DNA from: Seison nebaliae
Taxonomy: Eukaryota; Rotifera; Pararotatoria; Seisonacea; Seisonidae
Direction of reading: 5' to 3'
Length of the DNA stretch: 64,000 nucleotides
Assembly (NCBI GenBank): GCA_023231475.1
Contig: JALJEE010003284.1
Span: 1 to 64,000, forward strand
The notes below the pieces were generated by a model. It worked only from the letters and a program-made list of their open reading frames with translations, ran no database searches and was not told the DNA's origin. Shown piece by piece: positions 11,891 to 25,472 of the stretch. Numbering within the stretch: the stretch's first letter is position 1; each line of letters opens with the position of its first letter. Both the position numbers and the translations under genes were made by a program.

Positions 11891-14800
11891 CTCGACGTTA
11901 TGTGAGTGACATTTGGATCATGACAAATGGAATTCTGAGGAGAAGAAATGTTAAGTGAAGTTAATCGATAAATGTTTATGAGAGATTATAAAGAAAATAA
12001 TCGGTAGTGATTTGATAAGGAGACAAAAGAAACAGAAATCACAAAAGAAAATCTTCGTTACAATAACGTTGAGAAACGGAAAATTGATATGGAATGTCAA
12101 CAATCATTTTTGTTTAATACAAAACAGTGAATGTGCAGTCGATAAATGAAAATAAACAAATGTATCGATATATATATATATATATATATGACTGTCGGCA
12201 AGATGTTTATCAATATGACTTGAAGAAAATATGGAGTTAAAACATTCGTCTCATATGACAACGTAAATAAATGGAATCATCAGATGTGGTGAGTGAACAG
12301 CTGTAAAATTTTTATTTCTCACTTTGTTTGGATACGTTTGAAAGAATTCTATGACAAATTGAATACTGAAAATGGAAAGATATGATACACTATTCCACTT
12401 GACGACTACGAAACTATTAAACTTGGAACAATTCTGTTTTCATTACAAATGATATTTACTAGAATTTATTAGAATTTCTCAATTATAAATGTATGGAAGA
12501 AAGAAAATGAATGAATAAGTAAATGAAAAATGCTGCGAAGTGGAAATTGTGACAAAGAGACTACTTTATTCCATTTTCGTTATAACCGAATAACAAGTGT
12601 AGTTCAGGTACTTTATCTCAATACGTCTCTAAATTTCAATTCGAAAACTTCTCACAAATATTTTATGAAAAGCATTCACTCGTTAAAAAAAGTGGTTTAA
12701 TAAACTTTCTTTTTCCTCTCAATCATTCCACTAAAAAATGTTTCATAATTCCTACTTGCAACAGGAAAAAGTAATAAGGATAAATTGAAGTCGGAAACTT
12801 TAACGAAATTCTTTCCTGTTCTTCGAACACTACTACTACTATAAGTGTTAGTGCGCTGAATTAATATTGGATTAATAATATAATAGTTTAAGAAAATTGA
12901 TGTTAAACTTTCGTAAAATAACTTTTCTATTTATTATGAACGAAGTTATCATTTGGTTGAATACTCGATATTGGAAAGAATTAATTTCAATCAATTTTCT
13001 TTATAATTCTTCATTTCAAATCATAATTATGTCAAGTTGTTTTAGATGAATTTCTACAACAAATTAAATAACTGAAATAACAACAAGAAATAATTGTGAT
13101 ATTTCAAAAAAATTAGTTTTAAGTACTCTTCGAGTAATTGGAATAACTGGGACTTATTCCAATATACATTTTCAGATGACGATTATTTGATTTGAGACGG
13201 TTCAGATTACATAGTTTATAACTCAAATTACGTTCATCGAAATGATTAATAAAAATTTTATCACATCAATTAAATTTCTTCTCAGACTTCTGAACATCTT
13301 GGACGAAACATAAAAATATTTGTTCGTATAAAGATCTATTTTTTAGGGATTCCTTAATGGATCGTACATATTGATAATTTACTTCTTTTTCATACGATTC
13401 CATTTCACTTAGATGATTCTCAACAAACGAAGAAAATAGTCGAGAATATATTGAAAATGATACTTTCGGTTGAAAAAAAAAAGAAATCTTTTAGTAAATA
13501 AGTTTCGTGAGGTAAATATCTTTTAGGATTTGTTTATCGGCTTCTCAATATCTTTCATTCTAATTAGCCTACTGTGAATGTTTTAAGCGTTGATCGAGTG
13601 ACAATAATCTCCCTTTTCCTTTATTATAAAAATTCTCGCCCTCAAATTTATTATTAAGGGAATTATATCATTATATTCTCTTAGATCTCATCTCAGAGAG
13701 TGGAATTCACAGATTGATTTTCGGTAAGTCCCTCTCAATTACATGAATGAAACGAAAATTTTCTTTTCAATCGATAAAAAATGAAAATTTTAAAAAATAG
13801 AAAAAATTATGTTTATCATATAATTGATCGCTCCATTTGCCATATGGAAACAATTGTCGAATGGGCCGTCTGTCTTATCTACGTACAACGACTGTTATTC
13901 GTCCATCAAAAAAGAATTACAATATATTTACGACGTAAATTGGAAAGCATCGTCTATGGACAAGGTAATCAACGAACCGAATGACAACTGATTAACCGAC
14001 AAAGAACTATGCGAATATTTATCTTTTGTATCGAGATTTCCAATGAGCGTATCTACTGTCAATCCTCAACTAGTTTAGTATTGTCATTAAAAAAGAAAAG
14101 GAGAGTAAAATAAAAAATCATTTCTTTCATCACCGATAAATAATCGATATATCTGGTTGAATGTTTGAGATTGCCCAAAATAAAAATGACCATTGTACAT
14201 TCTAATTGACGATAAAAGACGGAAAATGATAATTTGAACCAGAAATTAAGAAGAGAACAATAAAAGTATCGATATCCCAGTCGATTCTCATACAATGTTA
14301 TGATAATGACCGTTATGTTATTATTGTAGATAGGAAAGATCGGCAATTGGTGAATTGATGTGATTAATTGGAAATTGTTTCCTTATTTATTTTTCGCTCG
14401 TTCGTCTCTTATTGTTTCGATGGGTAAAAAATTCTCATAATTCCCAAAATAAAATATTCATTTTCATTCGACGATTATTAATCGATGTGATCACGTGAAA
14501 TGGTTTCTATCACATGATATCTTTATTTCAATTAAGTATCTGAATTATAATCGTTTTTTTTTGAGGAATTTTCATCTTATCACTCCCATTTCTCTCATTC
14601 TTAAAAGACACTTCTAATGATTGTTGAAGTGCGAAAATTTCTTTCTTTTTTGATCCAATTCTAAATGAACAACTCTAAAGTTAAATGCTACTTCTTTTTC
14701 TTCTTTGTAATTGAGATGGATAGGTTCATCATTGGCAGTCGTATATCATTTGATGATAGTCTATCATTGATAGAAATGATAGAGTAATGAAATAGAACAA

Positions 14801-17800
14801 TGACGAATTACATAATATACTTGTTTTAATGCATGGTATTTCATGGTCATCATTCTTAATCATCTCTCAGTTGATGTTTTGGCATGTTGTTCATTAGAAT
14901 TTTTATTAAAATTAGATGTATGAAGTCAATGATAAATATTATCAGGTAGAAATACTAAAATGCAATGGAACTGAATGACGGAAATATCGTGTGTCTTATG
15001 TGATAAATGGCGATAGCAATACCATTTAATGGAAGAAATTCAATTATATTTACATATTATAAATAGATGGAAAAGAATGATAATGAAAGGAAATTTCTTC
15101 TAAATTTCTTTGTAAAAATTTATTATCGATTAAATTCATTTGCATAAAAGTAAAAACAATATTTTAAGGTGATATATCGAATGGACTGATTTTTCGATAA
15201 AGACAAATGTGGAAAGAATAACTGAATGAACTTGAAATTGAATTATGAAAAAATTAAGTTCGCTAAGCAAAAAAAACTTATCGATAAATTAGTAATTAGG
15301 ATAATTTTGAGGTAACTGACGTTAATGAAATACTAATAGACTGTTGACATTCAATTTAGTGTCAGAACGAAAGAGAATAATCTGGAAGTGAAAGAGAATA
15401 AGAAAATCCATATACACACTCAACGAATAAACTTTCCCGACTGATAATATTTATGAGACGAACAACCATCATAATGCAAATTGAAGGTTTCCACTTCCTT
15501 CATTTCCATACTAGATATGTGACTACTACATTTGTATATTATTTATATAAGACGAGGTTATTCCAGGTGATATTGCGTGTAAAATTGATTCTTTCTTTTT
15601 TTCTTTCTTTTGTGCATATCATGAAAACATTTTTAAAATATCATCAAAAATAACGGATGTTGTTGAAGAGAGTGGGATTTCATATGAGGCCTATTCACAT
15701 GCAATGAGTAACCATTTATGTAATTTTCCACTTCATTCTCCAACACTCCGACGAACCACATTTTCCGCTTTCTGCCAATATCATCATCAAGCCGACAGAC
15801 ATCGAATTATTTCTGTTTAATATCGATTCCTGAGAATTACGAGCGGAAATTCGACAAAAACTTTTCATTGAAAATGTGTAAAAGTCAATTAGGTTCAACT
15901 ATGCGAGAAGAATTTTCATTCTAATTTCCAACCGATGATTCTTCACAGTAACATGTCAATCATCAGGAATATGGTAATGGAATGATGAAGATTTTTCTTC
16001 ATTATAACTAATATAAACGAAAGGAAGATTTTGTTCAATAAAATAACTTATAAAAAATTGAATGAGAAGTTTTCGTGTATGAGAACTTTTGTTTAAGATA
16101 AACTTAATCATGAAATTGTGTGAAAGAAGGAAGAAGATTGTTGTGAAGGAAGAGAAGTATATTCTTATTTGAAGAAAGATTATTGATTATTGAAATTCTC
16201 CTGTACATTCTCGATTTTGTCAATAATTCTCTGGAAAATGAAGAATAAGAAAAGAATTTGATAAGATCCTTATATGATATTCATCTTCATCAGTAATCCG
16301 ATATATGAAAGTACTTAGAGCAAATAGAGGTGAAAAAAAGGAAGAGTTATTGTTTGCACAAATGCTCCACACACTGCTTCATCTAAACAAACAGATAGTG
16401 AAATTGATAGAAGGATTGAGAGAATATCTTCGGTGTTATCCATATCTCCTATGGCGGCTCACGAAAATTGATATCTTTTTCAAAAAAAAATACCGTTACT
16501 TAATAAAATGTGGAAAATTATCTTTTTGCATATTCCTCATTAATACGAACAATATAAGTGGAAGTTTATAAGACTACAATGGAATGATGTTATCGTAGGA
16601 AATGTGTTGAGAACAGCAGGAAACGAAAGCAGATTATATTTTTCATTATTTCTCCATTATAATACCATCGTTATTATACAAATCATTATACATCTTATCT
16701 TTTATAAGATAAAGATAGTAGTCGATACAACGAATAAAAATATGACGAAGAATGATAATATTTATGATGGAAAATGAATTCGATGAAATAACTGAAAAAA
16801 AATAGATGTTTAGATATAATGATGATTTAATGAACATTTCGCGTTACCTCCTATTGGTGTTATGAATAGGCCATCCCTAATACATCTTGAGATGACTAGA
16901 ATATTCGGTTAACCATAAAACATAGAAAAAAAGAGAGAGGAGGAGTGAGAGAGAGACAAGTGGACAAACTAGCAACATTTAATTATCATTCATGTCTTAA
17001 TTGCAATTTGATTAGATGAATAACCTTTCGTGACGATGTACTAGTTGGCTACCATTAGTCGATGAAAATAAATCGACTCTAGTACTTCTGAGAGTCATCG
17101 AACATCTGGTTCCAATATGATTTTTTAGAAACCACGCCGTCTTCTTTATTCCGTTTTCATTAACTATCAAACAAATTCTTTCACTTCATTCACTTTTCAT
17201 ATGAAAATTTTCATATTTTATTCTTCTAATCGATATTGCCCGAATGACTAACGGTTAATATTTAGGAATAAACCGGAAAAGAAAAAATACTTAAGCGTCT
17301 TAAACTTGAACATTATTCTTAATAATACTAATAATTTTTGAAATAATAATTCATCGACTTTTGACTGAACATACGTCGAACGAAAGAAGATTATTCGATG
17401 AAACTGAAGGAATTCGATGTTAATGATAGTTTTGAAGACTATAAATATGCATGAAGTGAATTACCTCTTAAGAAATTAGTTAATTAGCCAAGGGTCATTT
17501 AGAATAATTGCTCTTCTTAAATAAATTCACCTTTCTTTTTCTAATACGGAGAATAATGGAAATATCTTGCGAAGGTATTTTGACAAATCTATTCTCAATT
17601 TGTCTTTAACGGTCGATTGAATGATAAGAATTTTTCACACAAATTAACAAAAAGGATATTATCTCATCTCATAAAATGTTCGATTTTCGTGAAATTCCAT
17701 TATTTATATTTTGTTCATTTTTCTCCAAGACGATGGGGGAATGATTTACAAGAAGATAATTTATCATCATGTTTATTATCATAATAATTTTACTAGGAAT

Positions 17801-18810
17801 CTGTTAAAATCGAATATGCATAAATTGGAGAAGAATGCATAAGGGAGAAAATTAAACATAAAAACTGATCTTTCCAGTTATTATCGACCAATAATTTATT
17901 AAGATGTCTTACTTATTTACTCTTTCTTACGAATTAACAGAATATTGTTTGACATCTCTCAACAAATTAGAATTCCTCAAAGATTCATTATTAGTAAGAT
18001 GATTATTTATATAAAGAATGTTTTAACGTACATTCTAGAATAATAGAGTGAAATGAGAGAAATAAACATATTCTCTAATAAAAAAAATTTCTTTTGATTT
18101 TGTTTATATGCTAGAAAAATAACACTCTTGTATTTTCCTATTGTTCTCGATGAAAAACTATGGTCGGAAATGGGATTAAAAAAGAATGTATTATGCTTGA
18201 AGCCTAATCCTTCAGACCGTCAACAGTTTCATTCAGCCCAAACATCCGAATGTTCCATTTCGTTTTGAAATGTCTTACAACTTGTTAATTGTTTAAAGTT
18301 AATCAGCCAAACTCGGAAATCCAACTAAACTGCTATAAAATATAGATAAGAAAATTCGTTAAAAGTTTAGAATTTAGAAATTAAATAATTGAAATGATGA
18401 TCCTATTTTTAGAATGATGACTTTAGTTTCAATTGTGAATTTCAACAATTCTCTTTTAAATTTAACATTCAACTTCGATTTGTTCATTCAAATAAAAAAA
18501 AGATTGAGATATAAATATTATACTTAATTAAAGTAATTTTGGTATTTTAGAAGTAGTAAATTTCAAAAATTAGTAAATTTAACTTTATCAAATGAATTGT
18601 GAAAATAAATGGAATTATTGAAAAAAATGCGATTGGTCGACCTTTCCAGCTTAATATCATATCAAAAAAATAAGAGAGAAAGATATTCATAAAAATTTTT
18701 CAAATAAAAATATCATTTTTAAATGTGTGGCGTAATAATTTGAAGATTTGGTAAAAAGACAAATTTCTTTATTAGTTTGTAAATCATCTGAAAATTTCCA
18801 GTTTCACAGA
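11891..18810. other. 6.9-kb gene desert
   Basis: No open frame here has coding character: the longest are 60-95 codons with no conserved pattern, and none is flanked by splice sites that extend it. The sequence lacks transposon ends or rRNA/tRNA-like blocks that I can recognise. It contains a TA microsatellite at 12168-12189 and short inverted repeats, for example ATCATTTGATGAT near 14747-14759. In a genome where neighbouring genes are often only 100-400 bases apart, a stretch of this size probably holds cis-regulatory DNA or an untranslated transcript, but nothing proves it. Confidence 0.5.
12168..12189. repeat. (TA)n microsatellite
   Basis: Eleven TA units in a row inside the desert between 11.9 and 18.8 kb. 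Confidence 0.9.
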
Positions 18811-21800
18811 ATGAGTGAGAAGAAGAAGAGAATGGTGGAAGAGGAAGAAGAAGGAAATGAATTAATGACAACTAGAGAGAAATTGAATGAGAATGGAAAT
18901 GATTTGTCTTCGGATGATATTTCAACTTTTCTCCAAAATGATTCAATTGACAAATATGGTTTAGATAACATATATCATGTTCAAATGAATGTAATGGAAC
19001 GACGATATGATGAAGTGGCGAAAACGACATTTCAGCAATTGAAAGAATTTCATGAGAATCTCCTCGTCAATGTCGAATTGAATGATGAAGAAAAATTCAA
19101 ATCGATTAATATCATTAGTTATGTGATGATTATTGAGAATGATTTCCGAAGATTTCTCAATTTTATCAATTATTTTATGATAGAAAAAAAAGATTTTTTT
19201 TCTGAAGAAATTCGATGTCATTTCATTTTGCTCTTTCAATGGATGATAAAATCGAATGAAAAGGAAATGGAAAATGATGATGAATTGAGTGGAATGATCC
19301 AGAATATCTTTATCAATTTCTCATTAAAATTAACTGATATGGATTGTATTCGACTTCTTTTATTTGAGAATGGAATGATGAATTTGGAAGAAATGGATTT
19401 GAATGAATCAATTCGACTAATTCGAGTAAATTTGAATGTGTTTTTGAAAACATGTCGAATTATTATTGGACAGAAGAGATTAAGGAATTTTATGACGAGT
19501 CATCTTTTCTTTCAATTTTCACATTTCCAATTGAATTTGTGGAAGAAATGTGAATTGATTTATGAGAATTTCCAACATTTTTATTTATTGAATTGTGAAA
19601 TTTTAGAGGATTGGTTCAATTTCTTCCAAATAACATTTGAAGATTCGACTGAATTGAAGAATGACACAAAATTGGAGAATTATTTGGAGAAGAATTGTTC
19701 CATCATTCTCGAACATTTATTTGAAATGTTAACAAATTTAGTTCATGGAGAGCATGGAGAAGAATGTAATGAATTGATTCTTCGAATTATTTGTGTGCTG
19801 ATTCGATATGGAAGATTTTTGTCGAATGGAAAATTGGTGAATCAGATGGAAAGTATTTATCAACATTCATCAATTCAACAAATGATCGATAATGAAGGAA
19901 TAAAATTACAATATTTATTAAGAAGATTAATGGAAGATGATAATCGTTTGGAAATAATTAAAAGGAATTTCGAAATTATTCGACAGAATATCACCGAAAA
20001 TAATGATGAAGTACAACGATTATTCTATTGTGTCATCTTTGAGAAAGATTTATCAATAATCAATTATTCAAATGGTATTTTTGATTATGAGAAGAAATTG
20101 AAGGAATATTCATTAACATCCATATTTCTCCATCAAATGAAATTATTAAAAGGGAAGAAAGTGTTGGAATTTATTTTGGAGAATAATCTCTTTTTCAAAT
20201 TCTTTAAAGAAGCGAAAGATAATCAGAATCATTGTGATAGATATTTTGATTGTTATATAATTCTGTTTCAACTCATCGATTATTTCCATGAAAACGTCTT
20301 ACAATTATCGATAATGAAACAAGGTATTAGTGAAGAGGAGATGATAATGATTGATGAAAATAATTTTTCCGTTTTATTCCAAATATTCCATTGGAATGAA
20401 TCATCGATCAATTGTAAGATATTGCGCTTACAATTATTGGAAATGATCAGTCATCTCTTATCACATTATGAGGAAGATTTGAATGGAAATGAATTATTTC
20501 GAGAATTATTATTACCGAATTTTGAAAATTTTATTCGAATTTATTCCACAAATCAATTCAATGGGAAATTATTGGGATTCATATCCAATATTTTAATTGA
20601 AACGTTTTCCATTTTGAATGATGGTGATGGACGATTAATCGAACGAGATAATTGGGAATTATTTCGTACGAACATGTTCAATCGAATGAATTTGCGAGAT
20701 GATAAACGACGAAATGTTCCATTTACTGATTCGATAAATATGTTGACGATGTTGAAAATGGCATGTGAACATGAATGGAATTTGTTCGTATTATTGACAG
20801 GAAGTGAAAATGAGAAGGTGAATCAAAATTTTTTGAAATCATTTAAACATTTATTCAATGAACCATTATCGACGAATGTGTTGAATAAGGGCGCGTCATT
20901 ATTATTGAGTATTTGTGAGAAGATTGGAAGAATTAAATCGAAAGAAGATAAATTGAAACATTTCATTTCTTTAAAAAATATTTCGATGATATGGCCAAAA
21001 TTACTGATGATTTTAGAGAGTAAATGTCAATGGTTGACGAATAATCAACGAATAAATTGTTTAAGTAATACGATGAAATTGTTGATTTATTATCGATTAT
21101 TAAATCGATTGAATTCGATCGAGAACAATTTAATAAAATTTCAACGTCTCGTTAATTATTGGTTAGAGAATTTGTGTAAGATTGAAGATATATTTCATGG
21201 AGGAAAAATGAATGATTTGATCGAATCTTTTGTTTATCTTTTCTCCAACGTTCCCAATGAGAAAAATAATTCAATCATTTCATTTAAAATCATTCAAATC
21301 AATTTGAATAACATCCTCCAATTTCTTTCAATTATCCTTCGAAGTTGTCATGATATGGAATATGGAGAATTTGTCACTTTGATAAATAATTCAATAAAGT
21401 TATTATTCCTTCAAACAATTCATTCTAATGGGAAATCATCGATATTAATCGATATGACAATTGTTGGAAAGATTGTGGACAAGTTGCGAGAATTGTTTTT
21501 TAATAGAAATTCCGTAACGAGTAATGATGAAATTCATTGTAATAAATTTTTTATTTCTTTAAATTATTTATTGAAGAATCAACAAATGAAACAGATCGAT
21601 TGGAATAATGGTGAAACATTAGAACTCTTCCATCCATTGCAACGTCTTCTCAAACGATTCTTAATGGAACGGAATGATGACACGATAATTTATCGACAAT
21701 TCTCTCAATTATTCACTTTATTCATTTCTAATAACGACATCTCGTCAAATAATCGACACATATCTCCATTGATCAATAAGAAGATTCTTTATAATTTCAT

Positions 21801-23619
21801 TGAGAAAGCTAAAACGATTTTGGAGAAAGATCTCCATCTCAAATTCAAAGAATTTAATAGACGAGAATTAATTGTATATTATCTCAGCAAATTCGACGAA
21901 TTCTCCACAATCCTTCTTGAAATATCAGCGAGACATGAATATTCGATGGAATTTCTTTTGAATACTTTTATGTCTGTTACTCATCTACTTCATCTTCCTA
22001 ATATTATCAATGAGAATTATTTGAATTCTCATGAAAATGTGGAAGAGAAAAAGAATTCGGTTTTTTCATTTAAATCCGATATTTTAAAAGAATTAATGAT
22101 TTTAATGGGAGATTATTTCAATTCGGCAGATATTGTCACCGAACTCAAAATTAATTTCATTGTCAATTGGATGAAATGTATCAGAATTTATATGGAAATA
22201 TTTAATGAAGTTTTAAGAGAATTGAATATCGATAATTATTTGTATTCATTCGCTCTCTTCTATAATGAACGATTGAATGAATTTATTTATTTCTTAACGA
22301 ATATTCTTCAATTGAAATTTTATGTAACAGAAAAAAATAAAGTGAAAAATTATCGTTTTCATCAACAAAATCTCTCAAAAGATCAATCATTAAATTCTAA
22401 TTCATTCAACGTAGAAATTGATAAAATTGAAGAAATGTTCATTTCTTCTCATATTATCGAATCATCATTTTCTTTTTTGATTTGTCTTATTCAAAATTTG
22501 AAATTATCATCAAATATTTTATTTCCATCACTTGACGATAATCAAATCATATCAAACAATAAATACAATAATGGTTTCATTCAATCAATTGGTTATCTGT
22601 TAAATCAATTAGAATATACCATCTCTCATTTGTCGACATTCAATGAAGTGAATCCATTCGATTGTTTAAAAAGTTTAATGGTGATCTGTCTAGAAATATT
22701 TTATTTTTATCTCCAACTCTCTCCAACATTACAATCATTTATTAATGAAGAGAATCGACGATCATATTTCCATAAAAAATATTTATTAATCAAATCTTCT
22801 TCCGAGAATGATCATCAGAGAATGTTTACAACTACATCACAATCAGACAATTCTCATCCCATTGAAGTAATTGATACAATTGGAATTGATAAAAAATCTA
22901 ATCTTTTAAATTCTATTTTCTTATTATGTCATATTGATGCATCGAGAACTTATGATTCTCATCGTTTTCCTTCATTTGGATCGTTAAATAATCTTATCAA
23001 TTTCTCTCAGAAACTTCTCATTCGTTCTTATACACAAGATCCGAGTGGGAAAATTCCATTACAAGAATCGAAATCATCTGAAAATCAAATGAAAAATAAA
23101 GAAACGAAAACTGTCGTTCGTTTCCAAGATGAGAATACGAATAGAACAAGTCAAATTAAACGAACATCATCTGTTACTCCAGTTTCATCATTGATCATCG
23201 ATGTTCCTATTGATAGTATTTCTGGAAGTTTCTTATCAGAATTTATTGAAATTTCTTATTTGTTATTTCTATCTCAAATATCTGTTTATTTGCAAGTTTT
23301 ACGATCTTATTCTTTTTATACCAATTACAAGAATTCAACTAATCTTATCATTCTATCTGGTGGAGTACAACAATGTTATGAAGTTATTCAATTCGATCTC
23401 TCAAGGGAATTAAATCAATCTACTAATTCTTTAATGAGATTATATCGTCGAAGTCTTTCTTCAAAGAATTCTCGTTCTCCATCTTATGCTAAACAGAGAG
23501 GTACATCCACATTCCGTTTCTCTACTTCATTAGATGATAGTAAATTGAAAGAGATTGATGAATTATCTCTATTCTTTCGATTCGTCAATTATTTCCAAAA
23601 GAACTTCATACAATCTTAA
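18811..23619 (+). CDS. Giant single-exon helical protein of about 1600 residues, unidentified
   Basis: One uninterrupted frame of about 1,600 codons. I place the start at ATG 18811 (MSEKKKRMVEEEEEGNE); the 21 codons upstream have no ATG and end in a possible splice acceptor (TTTCCAG at 18795-18801), so a 5' non-coding exon is likely. The body is almost all alternating hydrophobic/charged helices with no transmembrane signature, zinc-binding or catalytic motif, which suggests an armadillo/HEAT-type solenoid. The last 250 residues contain a Ser/Thr/Lys-rich linker (about codons 1405-1440) and then another helical block, and the C-terminus has a Ser/Arg-rich patch. Candidates by size and texture include Nup188/Nup205-like nucleoporins or a centrosomal HEAT scaffold such as rotatin; I cannot choose between them. 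Confidence 0.7.
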   Translation: MSEKKKRMVEEEEEGNELMTTREKLNENGNDLSSDDISTFLQNDSIDKYGLDNIYHVQMNVMERRYDEVAKTTFQQLKEFHENLLVNVELNDEEKFKSINIISYVMIIENDFRRFLNFINYFMIEKKDFFSEEIRCHFILLFQWMIKSNEKEMENDDELSGMIQNIFINFSLKLTDMDCIRLLLFENGMMNLEEMDLNESIRLIRVNLNVFLKTCRIIIGQKRLRNFMTSHLFFQFSHFQLNLWKKCELIYENFQHFYLLNCEILEDWFNFFQITFEDSTELKNDTKLENYLEKNCSIILEHLFEMLTNLVHGEHGEECNELILRIICVLIRYGRFLSNGKLVNQMESIYQHSSIQQMIDNEGIKLQYLLRRLMEDDNRLEIIKRNFEIIRQNITENNDEVQRLFYCVIFEKDLSIINYSNGIFDYEKKLKEYSLTSIFLHQMKLLKGKKVLEFILENNLFFKFFKEAKDNQNHCDRYFDCYIILFQLIDYFHENVLQLSIMKQGISEEEMIMIDENNFSVLFQIFHWNESSINCKILRLQLLEMISHLLSHYEEDLNGNELFRELLLPNFENFIRIYSTNQFNGKLLGFISNILIETFSILNDGDGRLIERDNWELFRTNMFNRMNLRDDKRRNVPFTDSINMLTMLKMACEHEWNLFVLLTGSENEKVNQNFLKSFKHLFNEPLSTNVLNKGASLLLSICEKIGRIKSKEDKLKHFISLKNISMIWPKLLMILESKCQWLTNNQRINCLSNTMKLLIYYRLLNRLNSIENNLIKFQRLVNYWLENLCKIEDIFHGGKMNDLIESFVYLFSNVPNEKNNSIISFKIIQINLNNILQFLSIILRSCHDMEYGEFVTLINNSIKLLFLQTIHSNGKSSILIDMTIVGKIVDKLRELFFNRNSVTSNDEIHCNKFFISLNYLLKNQQMKQIDWNNGETLELFHPLQRLLKRFLMERNDDTIIYRQFSQLFTLFISNNDISSNNRHISPLINKKILYNFIEKAKTILEKDLHLKFKEFNRRELIVYYLSKFDEFSTILLEISARHEYSMEFLLNTFMSVTHLLHLPNIINENYLNSHENVEEKKNSVFSFKSDILKELMILMGDYFNSADIVTELKINFIVNWMKCIRIYMEIFNEVLRELNIDNYLYSFALFYNERLNEFIYFLTNILQLKFYVTEKNKVKNYRFHQQNLSKDQSLNSNSFNVEIDKIEEMFISSHIIESSFSFLICLIQNLKLSSNILFPSLDDNQIISNNKYNNGFIQSIGYLLNQLEYTISHLSTFNEVNPFDCLKSLMVICLEIFYFYLQLSPTLQSFINEENRRSYFHKKYLLIKSSSENDHQRMFTTTSQSDNSHPIEVIDTIGIDKKSNLLNSIFLLCHIDASRTYDSHRFPSFGSLNNLINFSQKLLIRSYTQDPSGKIPLQESKSSENQMKNKETKTVVRFQDENTNRTSQIKRTSSVTPVSSLIIDVPIDSISGSFLSEFIEISYLLFLSQISVYLQVLRSYSFYTNYKNSTNLIILSGGVQQCYEVIQFDLSRELNQSTNSLMRLYRRSLSSKNSRSPSYAKQRGTSTFRFSTSLDDSKLKEIDELSLFFRFVNYFQKNFIQS

Positions 23620-23813
23620 GATGTAAACTGATTTCGAAACATTTCTTCTTTTTTTTTCTTATTTTAATATAATTTTAAAATTTCTGTTTATTTTTATTAA
23701 AAAATTTTTAAAAAATTAATTCAATTTTTCAATTAAGGTTCAGAATTGTTTTTTAGGAGGAGAATGGGAATGATGAAACTATTTAATAAATAAATGAAAT
23801 TACTTTTTCAAAT

Positions 23814-25067
23814 TTATTTCAATTTACGTGACGCTTTGCTTGTCTGACTAAGGACTGATTCATGATCACCACTTAATAAATTGAGTAATCTCGACAATAA
23901 TGAAGAGATGTAGGCATAGAATTTAGTAAGTGCATGATAACCGATAATCATACAAATAGCTCCATTTTTGAACATGTATAAAAAGATGTGTTTCGTTCTT
24001 ACCTCATAAATGAAATAAGCGATGACACGTACCGTTACGAATGGTAAATCTTGACAAAGAATTGTTGTAATCAAATTCCAGCTCCGTTTACTAAACGGAT
24101 CGTAATAACAGAGTTTGGCATCAGGAACATCTTCGTCAAATTCGGAGAACGCGAAACCGCCTATGTATAATGAATTTTAGAATAAGACCAATGATAGAAA
24201 AGTATTCTACCTAAATTGAGACATAGTCGAAATAGAGCTACAATCCAAAAGATCATACAAGTTAAAACGACTTCCGATTGTACAATACATTTAGGAGATT
24301 GTAATAGAGCGAAGAAATCCCAAATATCGGAAACGATGGAAATGTAATAGAGTAAACGATCAGCTTTGTCTTCATTCGTTTCGTCCGTTCTCGGTACAAT
24401 CCATTGGACTATTACGAGTATTATATAAAATATATTCTCAACAATTTGCACATTAAATCTCCAACGTCCACGATGATATAATTCACCAAAATACTAAAAG
24501 TAATTTTGAATTTAAAAAAAAATAATGATATTCATCTGATTATGTAAGATATCTAACACCCCAACTAGTCGCATATGATATTGTTGTTCTTTCCACTGCA
24601 TGAGCAATAATTTCGTCATTAATTCGATATGTGTCCGTGTAATCACTATTGATCGCTTGTAGTACTAGAAAGCGGAAATTATCTAATTTATATCTCACCA
24701 ACATCAATAACATCGGTATCATTCCTGTGATGTACAAATAAATCCATAAGGATAACCAATGTGATTCAGTAATATTCCGATAGATGACGAGATTATAAAC
24801 GAATTCTATAAAACAAAATATGAGAACTGCAATCCAAAATGAATTTAGCCAATTCCTTGTGAATAATACAACATACCATACAGTAAACGCATAATTCACG
24901 GAACATATCAATCGAACTAAAGCGGCTACAAGCCATTGTTTTTGTTTGCGCAATTCTTGAATGAAAGATACCTTTTCCTCTTTCTTTTCTACAACTACTG
25001 GTTCTACCGGTGTTTCCTCTGTCTCTACTTCTTCCTCGGCCTTTTTATCTACAAGATTCTTGAACAT
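23814..25067 (-). CDS. TMEM26: TMEM26-family multi-pass membrane protein
   Basis: Three exons: 25067 to about 24555, about 24490 to 24211, and about 24162 to 23814. An acidic N-terminus (MFKNLVDKKAEEEVETEE) leads into several hydrophobic helices. Two blocks match human TMEM26 in order: IVQWIVPRTDETNEDKADRL with YYISIVSDIWDF (human GRWLLP...LSQLLLMFVGTAADILEF), and SWNLITTILCQDLPFVTVR (human LWNIGISVFIQDGPFLVVR). Junctions read SWG|YFGELYHRGRW and LNL(G)|GFAFSEFDED; the second donor is GTAGAA, one of the few here not starting GTT. The family is of poorly known function; the human gene marks thermogenic fat. The membrane location is clear from the sequence, and the role is unknown. Confidence 0.75.
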
Positions 25068-25190
25068 TCTTTTTGTCTTTATATATATTATCTATTAATT
25101 ATATTGCCAATATGTTGTAATTTATACAGATCTAATTTATATTTATACATCTACAATATTTAATACCATCCAATATAATATTGGAACAAT

Positions 25191-25472
25191 ATGAGAGAAT
25201 TTTTGAATAAATCCAACAATACAATAAACATTTCCATCAATATTTTTTATTTAAAAATTATAAAGCAAATGTCGATAGCATCTGAATTTCCGTTGCAAAT
25301 CCATAATATTGGAAAAAGGCATATTTGCTTTATTGCTCAAACTAGAGGAAATCAGAGAAATGAACCAAATTTGGCGACGTTTATTGAATTGAAGACACCA
25401 AAATTGTGTAGGAAATTTCGAATAATTCAAGAATTTCCCTTTTATAATGATCAAGTTTATTCAGTTATTTAA
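25191..25472 (+). CDS. Small hypothetical protein
   Basis: A frame of 93 codons from ATG 25191, or 67 codons from ATG 25269 (MSIASEFPLQIHNIGKRH). The second start gives the more protein-like product, with mixed charged/hydrophobic composition and two Cys. It lies between the TMEM26 5' end (minus strand) and the next plus-strand frame. No family is recognised, and the frame may be an exon of a longer transcript with 25633-26070. Confidence 0.3.
   Translation: MREFLNKSNNTINISINIFYLKIIKQMSIASEFPLQIHNIGKRHICFIAQTRGNQRNEPNLATFIELKTPKLCRKFRIIQEFPFYNDQVYSVI

Noticed and set aside
13781-13984. 67-codon frame in the desert
   Set aside because: No conserved pattern, no splice context, and composition as expected by chance.
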